Shown one piece after another: positions 47,634 through 54,974 of a stretch of DNA of 64,000 nt. Position numbers and translations under genes: made by a program. The stretch spans positions 31,281 to 95,280 of the forward strand of contig NZ_JAELVQ010000017.1 of the NCBI RefSeq assembly GCF_016428595.1, read 5' to 3'. The notes under the pieces are model-generated. The model did no database searches and was not told the origin of the DNA. It was given only the letters and a program-made list of their open reading frames with translations. The DNA is from Snuella sedimenti. Lineage in GTDB: Bacteria; Bacteroidota; Bacteroidia; Flavobacteriales; Flavobacteriaceae. The first letter of the stretch is position 1. Each line of letters begins with the position of its first letter.

Positions 47634-49106
47634 ATGTCTATAAAGCAAAAACACGTTTTGTTTTTATGTGTGGTTTTAATTGCATTTTGTAACAGTTGTA
47701 AACAGAATCAAGAAGAAAAAAGTCTTTTACTGTATTGTGCAGCAGGGATAAAGCCAGTTGTAGAAAAAGTAGCAAAGCAATATTATGAAGATTATGGGGT
47801 TCGTGTGGACTTGCAGTATGGTGGATCAGGAACCTTGTTGTCTAATTTGCGAGTAGCTAAACAAGGGGACTTGTATTTGGCAGCCGATAAAAGTTATATT
47901 CAAGAAGCCCAATCACATGGATTGATTGCGGAAACACAACCACTGGCGTTTATTAAACCTGTAATTGCCGTAGCTAAAGGAAACCCCAAAGACATAACTA
48001 AGATTGAAGATTTGTACAAAGAAGATGTTAAGGTTGTAATAGCCAACCCAGATGCAGCTTCTATAGGTAGATTGACTAAAAAAATGCTTGAAAATGCCCA
48101 GTTATGGGAGGCGTTTGAACCACATGTGTCCGTTTTAATGCCAACCGTAAATGAAGTAGCTAATACTATCAAACTGGGTAGCACAGACGCAGGAATAATT
48201 TGGGATGCGACCGCCCAACAGTATGAAGACTTAGAAATTGTTGAAGTTCCTTTGTTTAACAACTATGTTAAAAATGTAACCATCGGGGTACTTAATTATT
48301 CGTCGCAACCAACCGAAGCGCTTAAGTTTATAAGATATTTATCGGCCAAGGATAAGGGCTTGTCTGTATTTAAAGATTATGCATATCAAATTATTGAAGG
48401 GGACAAGTGGAATGAGAAACCCAGACTACTTTTTTATAGTGGAGGCGTGAATCGTGTTGCTATCGATAAAACTATACAAGATTTTGAGAAACGCGAAGGT
48501 GTTCAAGTAGATAGAGTGTATAATGGCTGCGGCATTTTAGTGTCACAAATTAAAGCGGGACAGCGTCCGGATGGCTATCTTTCTTGCGATGTCTCCTTTA
48601 TGGTTCAAGTAGAAGATAAGTTTGGTTCCATAGTCGATATATCCAAAACCGACATTGTTATAGCAGTAAAGAAAGGGAATCCAAAAAATATTAAAAGCTT
48701 AAAAGATTTAACAGCAGATGATTTGAAATTAGGCGTTTGTAATCACAATCAAAGTGCTTTAGGGGCACTAACGAAAAAGCTTCTCGAAAGCCAGAAATTA
48801 TGGGAGTCTGTATATAAAAATGTGCGTTCACAAACACCAACAGCCGATTTGTTGGTAAACCAGATTAGAACAGGGTCATTGGATGCTGTTGTTGTTTATG
48901 CTGCCAATGTAGCTCAGGTAAAGGATAAAATCGATATAGTGCATTTAACCGAAGATCAGGCAAATGCCCTTCAGAATTTTGGAATTTCAAACAATTCAAA
49001 CTACCAAAACTTAATGAAACGTTTGCTAAAAGCATTGACAGCCGATAGTTCGAAAAAAAATTATCTTGAAAATGGCTTTGAATGGAAATATAATACTGCT
49101 AATTAA
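47634..49106 (+). CDS. Tandem-domain ModA-like substrate-binding lipoprotein
   Basis: A 490-residue lipoprotein (lipobox-like AFCNSC, C22) made of two consecutive periplasmic-binding-protein type II domains. The first spans about 30-262 (LLLYCAAGIKPVVEKVA, LQYGGSGTLLSNL, AAGxxx-like anion loops). The second spans about 268-480 (LLFYSGGVNRVAIDKTI, RVYNGCGILVSQI). Each resembles ModA/TupA molybdate/tungstate binding proteins, but the two halves differ from each other. It is the first gene of the operon and precedes a ModB/ModC-like importer. Molybdate or tungstate is the family default; other oxyanions or phosphonates cannot be excluded. A fused binding protein is unusual. Confidence 0.8.
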   Translation: MSIKQKHVLFLCVVLIAFCNSCKQNQEEKSLLLYCAAGIKPVVEKVAKQYYEDYGVRVDLQYGGSGTLLSNLRVAKQGDLYLAADKSYIQEAQSHGLIAETQPLAFIKPVIAVAKGNPKDITKIEDLYKEDVKVVIANPDAASIGRLTKKMLENAQLWEAFEPHVSVLMPTVNEVANTIKLGSTDAGIIWDATAQQYEDLEIVEVPLFNNYVKNVTIGVLNYSSQPTEALKFIRYLSAKDKGLSVFKDYAYQIIEGDKWNEKPRLLFYSGGVNRVAIDKTIQDFEKREGVQVDRVYNGCGILVSQIKAGQRPDGYLSCDVSFMVQVEDKFGSIVDISKTDIVIAVKKGNPKNIKSLKDLTADDLKLGVCNHNQSALGALTKKLLESQKLWESVYKNVRSQTPTADLLVNQIRTGSLDAVVVYAANVAQVKDKIDIVHLTEDQANALQNFGISNNSNYQNLMKRLLKALTADSSKKNYLENGFEWKYNTAN

Positions 49107-49108
49107 TC

Positions 49109-50443
49109 ATGAATAAAGAAGTTTTAAAAACAGAAGGAGATGTAAACCTTTCGAAAGAAAGAGAACAATGGCATCAAGAGAATATTTTAGATGTAGAGAC
49201 CTTACAAGTATTAAAAGACGATGAACGGTTGTTTGTACACCAGGCTATGTCGACACCTTGTTTGGATGTTTTAAGTTCGTGTTCGGACGTTTCGATTAAA
49301 AACTTACAAGGAAAGGAATATCTTGATTTTCATGGTAATAATGTACATCAAATAGGCTTTTCCAATACATTTGTGATAAATCAAGTTAAGAAGCAATTAG
49401 ACGAATTATCATTTTCAACAAGGCGTTACACCAATAAAACAGCAGTTAACTTTGCGGCCAATCTAACAGCTTTATTGCCAAAGGGTCTCGATAGGGTGCT
49501 GTTTGCTCCCGGAGGGACTTCGGTAGTGAGTATGGCTCTAAAGTTGGCACGTGTTGTTACAGGTAGACATAAGGTGGTTTCTTATTGGGATTCTTTTCAT
49601 GGTGCATCATTAGACGCAATAAGTGCAGGAGGAGAAGCCGTTTTTCGTCAGCATATGGGACCTATGATGCCTGGTGTTATCCGAATTCCCCCACCAATGA
49701 GCAGTGGTGGTTTTTTTGAAGATGAAATGAAATCGGCCGACTATTTGGAGTACGTTATCGAAAAAGAAGGAGAAATAGGTGCTTTTATTGCAGAAACTGT
49801 AAGAAATACGGATGTTCAAATTCCTTCTAAACAGTATTGGAGGCGCATTAGGGAAATTTGTACTAAGCATGATGTATTATTGATTTTGGACGAAATTCCT
49901 ATTGCCTTGGGGCGTACAGGCAAGATGTTTGCTTTTGAGAATTTTGATATAGAACCGGACATTTTATGTTTGGGAAAAGGCCTTGGTGGAGGTGTAATTC
50001 CCTTTGCAGCTATGGTGTGTAGGGAGGAGCATAACATAGCACAAGATATTTCATTAGGACACTTCACGCACGAAAAAAGCCCTGTAGGCTGTGCTGCAGC
50101 ACAGGCGGTAATTGATTATATTGATTCGAACAATTTGTTGCAAAAAGTAAATGATGATGCCGTTTTCATGACAACGGCTTTAGAAGCATTAAAACGAAAG
50201 CACCCTTTAATTAGTGAGGTACGCGGATTAGGCCTCTTATGGGGATTAGAGTTAAGGTATCCAGAAACCAATAAAGCAGCCTATACCGAAGCGGAAAAGA
50301 TAATGTATAGCTGTTTGTCCCAAGGATTAAGCTTTAAAGTGTCCCAAGGACATGTTTTACAGCTATCACCAGCATTGACTATTCAAAGAAACGATTTGCA
50401 GAAAGCCATACACATTTTAGATAAGGCTTTTGGGACGATATAA
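49109..50443 (+). CDS. pbfA: Class III PLP enzyme, (R)-1-hydroxy-2-aminoethylphosphonate ammonia-lyase-like
   Basis: A 444-residue fold-type I class III aminotransferase homologue with K290 as Schiff-base lysine (LGKGLGGGVIPFA) and LILDEIPIALGRTGKMFAFE. Segments HQAMSTPCLDVL, DFHGNNVHQIGF, RRYTNKTAV, FAPGGTSVVSMALKLAR and YWDSFHGASLDAISAGGEAV are, as I recall, characteristic of PbfA. PbfA eliminates ammonia from (R)-1-hydroxy-2-aminoethylphosphonate to give phosphonoacetaldehyde. The start is 2 bp after the binding-protein stop, so the two are translationally coupled. Product and substrate would feed the PhnY/PhnA pair at 3601-6420. A transaminase of unknown specificity is the alternative. 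Confidence 0.65.
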   Translation: MNKEVLKTEGDVNLSKEREQWHQENILDVETLQVLKDDERLFVHQAMSTPCLDVLSSCSDVSIKNLQGKEYLDFHGNNVHQIGFSNTFVINQVKKQLDELSFSTRRYTNKTAVNFAANLTALLPKGLDRVLFAPGGTSVVSMALKLARVVTGRHKVVSYWDSFHGASLDAISAGGEAVFRQHMGPMMPGVIRIPPPMSSGGFFEDEMKSADYLEYVIEKEGEIGAFIAETVRNTDVQIPSKQYWRRIREICTKHDVLLILDEIPIALGRTGKMFAFENFDIEPDILCLGKGLGGGVIPFAAMVCREEHNIAQDISLGHFTHEKSPVGCAAAQAVIDYIDSNNLLQKVNDDAVFMTTALEALKRKHPLISEVRGLGLLWGLELRYPETNKAAYTEAEKIMYSCLSQGLSFKVSQGHVLQLSPALTIQRNDLQKAIHILDKAFGTI

Positions 50444-50537
50444 GGAGAGACCAGATGGTTTATAATAGTATAACTTAAAATGTAAAAAGATAAAAACTAT
50501 AAGTAAACATAAAAGGTCTTTAAAAGTAAAGTCTAAC

Positions 50538-51311
50538 TTGCCATTTTTTTTAATGATGGGCGTTGTAGCTTCAACCTATATCATTTTGATATTGGCAATG
50601 ATGCTAGCCGATTTATCTTATACTACAACAGGGCATATTTTGGAAGCTTTGCAAAGCAAGGAAATACAATATGCAATTAAACTAAGTTTGATTACCTGTA
50701 CAATTACCATGGTTTTAAGTGTGTTGGTCGCTATCCCTTTGGGGTATTTTATGGCACGTTTTGAATTCCGCTTTAAAAAGGTTATCGATGCCGTACTCGA
50801 TATACCCATTGTATTGCCTCCATTAGTAATTGGATTGAGTTTGCTCATTTTATTTCAAACAGCACCAGGACAATTTATAGAGAGCCATGTACGCATAACC
50901 TATACCGTGTATAGTGTTATTATAGCGCAGTTTATGGTTGCTTGTGCCTTTGCTGTTCGAACCATGTATGTTACCTTTATTCAAATTAATAACAGACAGG
51001 AGCAAGTTGCATTGACATTAGGCTGTAACCAGCGGCAATCGTTTTTTTATATCTTGTTGCCACAAGCTAAAAATGGTATTTTAACTGCGGCTTCGCTAGC
51101 CTGGGCAAGAGCTTTGGGTGAATTTGGTCCCATTCTTATTTTTTCGGGGGCAACCCGAATGCGTACCGAAGTATTGCCCACAACCGTATTTTTAGAAATG
51201 TCGGTAGGTAATATTGAAGCAGCCGTAGCCGTGTCTTTAATTATGATACTTTCCGGTTTTGCGGTCTTGCTTATTGTAAGGTTGTTTGGCGATAAAAACA
51301 CAGCTTTGTAA
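50538..51311 (+). CDS. ModB-like ABC transporter permease
   Basis: About 257 residues with five or six transmembrane helices and the permease EAA loop EQVALTLGCNQRQSFFYILLP split near residues 155-175 (ALTLGCNQRQSFFYILLP). It closely follows the ModB/CysT type of oxyanion importer (LGEFGPILIFSGATRM). The first in-frame start is a TTG at 50538, with ATG at 50553. The frame is open further upstream and reads as a basic leader. A plausible start ATG at 50480 is out of frame by one base (T at 50483), so a frameshift or sequencing error is possible. It partners the ATPase at 51313 and the binding protein at 47634. Confidence 0.83.
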   Translation: MPFFLMMGVVASTYIILILAMMLADLSYTTTGHILEALQSKEIQYAIKLSLITCTITMVLSVLVAIPLGYFMARFEFRFKKVIDAVLDIPIVLPPLVIGLSLLILFQTAPGQFIESHVRITYTVYSVIIAQFMVACAFAVRTMYVTFIQINNRQEQVALTLGCNQRQSFFYILLPQAKNGILTAASLAWARALGEFGPILIFSGATRMRTEVLPTTVFLEMSVGNIEAAVAVSLIMILSGFAVLLIVRLFGDKNTAL

Positions 51312-51312
51312 T

Positions 51313-51966
51313 ATGATAACATGTGTAGATATAAATATAAAACAAGGGGAGTTTACCTTAACCGATGTAAACTTTAAAGTAAACAAAGGCAGTTATATGG
51401 TACTAATGGGGAAGACAGGTTGTGGTAAAACCACCATCATGGAATCCATTTGCGGTTTACGAAAAATAAAATCGGGGGCAATCTGGTTAAATGGTAAGGA
51501 GATTACAACCTTAATGCCTGCCAAAAGAGAAATTGGCTATGTGCCACAAGACGGTGCTTTGTTTAAGAATATGACCATTGCCGAAAACATCGGATTTGCT
51601 TTGCGGTTAAGGAAATGGTCTAAACAGGATATTAAAGAGCGAGTTGCGCAACTGGCATCCGATTTGGGTATTACCTATTTGTTAAAACGCGAAGCGCACG
51701 ATTTGAGTGGCGGAGAAAGACAACGTGTAGCCTTGGCAAGGGCTTTGAGTTTTTATCCAGATGTATTGTGCTTAGATGAACCATTAAGTGCGTTAGATGA
51801 GCATACTAAAGATGATATGCTGGATCTGTTAAAAACCTTAAAAAAGAATTTAAATATTACAATATTGCATGTTACACACTCAAAAGATGAAGCCATTAAG
51901 TTGGCGGACCACGTATTAAAATTTGAAGACGGTCATGTTAAAGAATTAATGCCTACAGAATTATAA
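51313..51966 (+). CDS. ModC-like ABC transporter ATP-binding protein
   Basis: A 217-residue ATPase with Walker A GKTGCGKTT (33-41), the signature [15 protein letters not shown] and Walker B VLCLDEPLSALDE. It lacks the C-terminal MOBE/TOBE domain of classical ModC and is therefore short. ATG at 51313 is one base after the permease stop and is preferred over an overlapping upstream start. It powers the ModB-like permease; molybdate/tungstate-type import is the family default. Confidence 0.88.
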   Translation: MITCVDINIKQGEFTLTDVNFKVNKGSYMVLMGKTGCGKTTIMESICGLRKIKSGAIWLNGKEITTLMPAKREIGYVPQDGALFKNMTIAENIGFALRLRKWSKQDIKERVAQLASDLGITYLLKREAHDLSGGERQRVALARALSFYPDVLCLDEPLSALDEHTKDDMLDLLKTLKKNLNITILHVTHSKDEAIKLADHVLKFEDGHVKELMPTEL

Positions 51967-51971
51967 AAGAA

Positions 51972-52250
51972 ATGGATATAACATTAAAATTTACGGCTCA
52001 AATAAAAGATGTTGTTGGTAAAGCTAGTGATACAGTTACAGCTAATGATGGAACTAATTTACAGCAGTTGCTAACTAATTTGGGAGGGATTTACGGAGAA
52101 CGGTTTAAAGCCATTCTGTTTGACGAAAAAGGAGCCTATCGACATTCCAACTTAATAGTGATAAATCAATCACAAGTAAATTACGAAGATAATGTAACAT
52201 TAGCAGATGGTATGGAAATTACATTAATGTCACCAATTTCAGGCGGATAA
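51972..52250 (+). CDS. MoaD/ThiS-family ubiquitin-like sulfur-carrier protein
   Basis: A 92-residue beta-grasp protein (MDITLKFTAQIKDVVGKASD) ending in SPISGG. The C-terminal Gly-Gly is the site where MoaD and ThiS are adenylated and converted to a thiocarboxylate by an E1-like enzyme. That E1 is encoded immediately downstream with a 1-bp gap. As molybdopterin synthase small subunit it would need MoaE, which is not in this window, so it may serve a dedicated pathway instead. Confidence 0.88.
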   Translation: MDITLKFTAQIKDVVGKASDTVTANDGTNLQQLLTNLGGIYGERFKAILFDEKGAYRHSNLIVINQSQVNYEDNVTLADGMEITLMSPISGG

Positions 52251-52251
52251 A

Positions 52252-52992
52252 ATGAAACAGTTAACAGCAGAAGAATTAGCAACTTACGAGTGGCAATTGG
52301 ACGTGCCAGATCATGGTGTTGAAGGACAAGAACGACTAAAAAACAGTACCGTTTTAGTATCCCGTTGTGGCGGATTAGGTAGTGTTGTAGCTTATGAATT
52401 GGCTGCGGCAGGTGTTGGGACACTTATTTTGGCCCACGCAGGCAATGTAAAGCCAAGTGATTTGAATAGGCAACTATTGATGACGCACGATTGGCTGGGG
52501 AAACCTAGGGTAGAATCGGCCGAGCGTCGTTTAAAAGAATTAAACCCAAGATTAAATATAATTAGTGTTCCAGAGAATATTAATGAGGCCAATGCAGAAA
52601 GATTAGTCGGTATGGCCGATGTAATTGTAGATGCTGCACCGCTTTTTGAAGAACGATTTTTAATGAATAGGGAGGCCGTAAAACAAGGGAAACCACTAGT
52701 AGATTGTGCCATGTATGAGTTAGAAGCTCAAATAACCACTATCGTACCTGGTGAAACAGCTTGTTTATCGTGCTTGTACCCAGAGCAACCCGTAGCATGG
52801 AAACGTAGATTTCCTGTTTTTGGAGCCGTTTCGGGTACCATTGCCTGTTTAGGAGCTATCGAGGCCATTAAGTTAATATCTGGGTTTGGAACACCATTAA
52901 CAAACAGGTTGTTAACAATGAATATGCGGACTATGGATATACAAACCATCGGAATAAAGCAACGAAAGGGATGCACAGTTTGTGGTAGTTAA
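52252..52992 (+). CDS. ThiF/MoeB/HesA-family E1-like adenylyltransferase
   Basis: 246 residues. The nucleotide loop is SRCGGLGSVVAYELAAAGVG (about 33-52), followed by DLNRQLLMTHDWLGKPRVES with the conserved Arg and Lys. Two zinc-binding CxxC pairs are visible: CLSCLYPEQ and GCTVCGS at the C-terminus. It should adenylate the Gly-Gly tail of the MoaD/ThiS-like protein encoded just upstream. There is no rhodanese or JAB domain. The usual D-x-x-D of MoeB is replaced by DAAPLFEERFLMN, a modest divergence. Confidence 0.88.
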   Translation: MKQLTAEELATYEWQLDVPDHGVEGQERLKNSTVLVSRCGGLGSVVAYELAAAGVGTLILAHAGNVKPSDLNRQLLMTHDWLGKPRVESAERRLKELNPRLNIISVPENINEANAERLVGMADVIVDAAPLFEERFLMNREAVKQGKPLVDCAMYELEAQITTIVPGETACLSCLYPEQPVAWKRRFPVFGAVSGTIACLGAIEAIKLISGFGTPLTNRLLTMNMRTMDIQTIGIKQRKGCTVCGS

Positions 52993-53004
52993 AATAAGTA
53001 ACAG

Positions 53005-54141
53005 ATGAAACTGATTTTAAAAGAAATAATACATAGAAAGTTCAATTTTTTAATGGGACTTTTAGGAATGGTTACCATTGTAACACTGGTAGTATTTTTT
53101 TATACCATGACGCGGGCTACACAAAAAGAAACCATTCGTTTAACTAGGGATATGGGGTTTAATGTACGTATTATTCCTGGAGGTACCGATATTAACCAGT
53201 TTTGGGTTGAAGGGTACTCCAATTTAAGTATGTCTGAAGAAGTAGTCGATAAATTGGTAAATCAAAAGTCGGTTAACTATGCACATTTAACAGCGACACT
53301 TCATAAACGTGTTCAGTGGCGGGACAAACATGTGGTGCTTACCGGAATTTCAAGCCAAGAAAGAGAACCCTCAGGAGCAAAAAAATCAAAAATGATTTTT
53401 GCCATTGAGAAGGATAAAGTGTATTTGGGCTATGAGATAGCACACCAGTTCAATATAAAAGAAGGCGATACGATTGCCGTTTTTAATAAATCGTTTGAAG
53501 TTGCTAAAACTTTAACGGAATCTGGAAGTGAAGATGATGTTAGGATGTATTTCGATTTAGGAACACTTCAGTCCTTAGTAAAAATGGAAGGGCGTGTTAA
53601 TGAAGTAATGGCCATTAATTGTATGTGCTCTACAAAAAATGGAGATCCTTTGGGAGAACTTAGGGCAGAATTGAAAAAAATAGCACCCGAAGCAAAAGTC
53701 ATTATGAAGTCCAGTGTGGCAGATGCCAGAGAAAAGCAACGTAAAATGGCCGATAGGTATTTTTTCTTCTTATTTCCAATTATACTCATTATTTGTGCTT
53801 TATGGCTCGGATCGGTAACGATGACAAACGTAAAAGAGCGCACCCCAGAAATAGGTATTATGCGTGCTATTGGTGTTACCAGTTGGAGTATAAGTAAACA
53901 GTTTTTTTTAAGGGCATTGCTCATAGGTTTTATAGGAGCCATCATTGGGTTTGTAATTGGTACGATAGGTTCTTATCAGCTAGGGCCTAATATATTCAAT
54001 GTCACTAAAATAGCTATTACTCCAAATTACTTTTTATTACTTGGAGCGGTAATTATAGGACCATTTTTCGCGGCATTATCATCATTATTGCCCGTATTAT
54101 GGGCTGTTAATAGGGATTCAGCAGAATTACTTAAAGAATAG
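53005..54141 (+). CDS. FtsX/MacB-type ABC transporter permease
   Basis: A 378-residue protein with one N-terminal transmembrane helix (about 14-34), a large extracytoplasmic domain (about 40-245) and three C-terminal helices with a MacB/FtsX signature (VKERTPEIGIMRAIGVTSWS). Proteins of this type act mechanically on periplasmic or lipoprotein substrates (LolCDE, MacB, FtsX) rather than importing solutes. It pairs with the ATPase at 54145 and lies in the same operon as the MoaD/ThiF pair and the PQQ-propeller lipoprotein. Confidence 0.87.
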   Translation: MKLILKEIIHRKFNFLMGLLGMVTIVTLVVFFYTMTRATQKETIRLTRDMGFNVRIIPGGTDINQFWVEGYSNLSMSEEVVDKLVNQKSVNYAHLTATLHKRVQWRDKHVVLTGISSQEREPSGAKKSKMIFAIEKDKVYLGYEIAHQFNIKEGDTIAVFNKSFEVAKTLTESGSEDDVRMYFDLGTLQSLVKMEGRVNEVMAINCMCSTKNGDPLGELRAELKKIAPEAKVIMKSSVADAREKQRKMADRYFFFLFPIILIICALWLGSVTMTNVKERTPEIGIMRAIGVTSWSISKQFFLRALLIGFIGAIIGFVIGTIGSYQLGPNIFNVTKIAITPNYFLLLGAVIIGPFFAALSSLLPVLWAVNRDSAELLKE

Positions 54142-54144
54142 AAT

Positions 54145-54801
54145 ATGTTAGAGATACAAAACATAAGCAAACAGTTTAATTCAGGAAAAAGTAATGTTAC
54201 AGCTTTAAACAGTATTAACTTAAAAGTTGAAACATCAGAGTTTTTATTAATTAAAGGAGAGAGTGGAAGTGGAAAATCAACACTTCTATTTATTTTGGGT
54301 GGGATGTTACAGCCGTCCTCTGGAACCATAGTAGTTAATGACAAGGATTTGTGTAAATTATCGGAAAAAGAGCGCGGTAGCTATAGGGCTAATGAAATTG
54401 GTTTTGTGTTTCAGTCCTATCACTTATTACCCTATTTAAATGTCTTTGAAAATATTATGCTTCCCAATACACTAACCGGAGCACAAATTAATGAAGCTGA
54501 TGTTTTTCGTATTGTTGAGGAGCTGGGTATCAAGGATAGGTTATACCATAAACCTTCACAATTAAGTGCAGGCGAAAAGCAACGCGTAGCCTTGGCAAGG
54601 GCTCTAATAATTAATCCTTCTTTGATTTTAGCAGATGAGCCTACAGGAAATCTGGACGAGAAAAACACCATTGATGTCATGAATTATCTAAAAGCTTATC
54701 AAGAAAAGGGAGGAACGGTCATTATGGTAACACATGGACATTTGGCAGATACTTATGCTACCCGTACCATTCGATTGGATAAAGGACAACTAATAACATA
54801 A
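54145..54801 (+). CDS. LolD/MacB-type ABC transporter ATP-binding protein
   Basis: A 218-residue ATPase with Walker [10 protein letters not shown] (38-46), signature [15 protein letters not shown] and Walker [16 protein letters not shown], the latter typical of the LolD/FtsE/MacB class. It begins 3 bp after the FtsX-type permease and is its evident partner. Confidence 0.9.
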   Translation: MLEIQNISKQFNSGKSNVTALNSINLKVETSEFLLIKGESGSGKSTLLFILGGMLQPSSGTIVVNDKDLCKLSEKERGSYRANEIGFVFQSYHLLPYLNVFENIMLPNTLTGAQINEADVFRIVEELGIKDRLYHKPSQLSAGEKQRVALARALIINPSLILADEPTGNLDEKNTIDVMNYLKAYQEKGGTVIMVTHGHLADTYATRTIRLDKGQLIT

Positions 54802-54825
54802 TTACTAAAATTTAAACGAATGAAA
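54798..54825 (+). repeat. 28-bp direct repeat around a start codon, copy 1
   Basis: Same sequence as 54947-54974, beginning ATAATTACTAAAATTTAAAC and ending ATGAAA. This copy opens a 17-codon mini-ORF (54820-54873, MKRALTNFKKFFTKSNV) that looks like an orphan gene start. A hairpin at about 54885-54920 follows it. Confidence 0.7.
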
Positions 54826-54884
54826 CGAGCATTAACAAATTTTAAAAAATTCTTCACAAAAAGTAATGTTTAAAATTTTTAATG

Positions 54885-54926
54885 AGAGAACGAGTGCAAC
54901 GAGAGCTTACATTCGTTCTTAATTTT
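54885..54926 (+). terminator. Possible terminator or leader hairpin before the PQQ-propeller gene
   Basis: AGAACGAGTG pairs with CATTCGTTCT around a 13-base loop (one wobble), followed by AATTTTATAA. It lies between the LolD-type ATPase and the 1460-residue protein, so it may reduce read-through. Confidence 0.45.
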
Positions 54927-54946
54927 ATAATTAACATATAGTCAAA

Positions 54947-54974
54947 ATAATTACTAAAATTTAAACGAATGAAA
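54947..54974 (+). repeat. 28-bp direct repeat around a start codon, copy 2
   Basis: Identical to 54798-54825. The final ATGAAA here is the true start of the PQQ-propeller lipoprotein gene (ATG at 54969). Confidence 0.7.
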
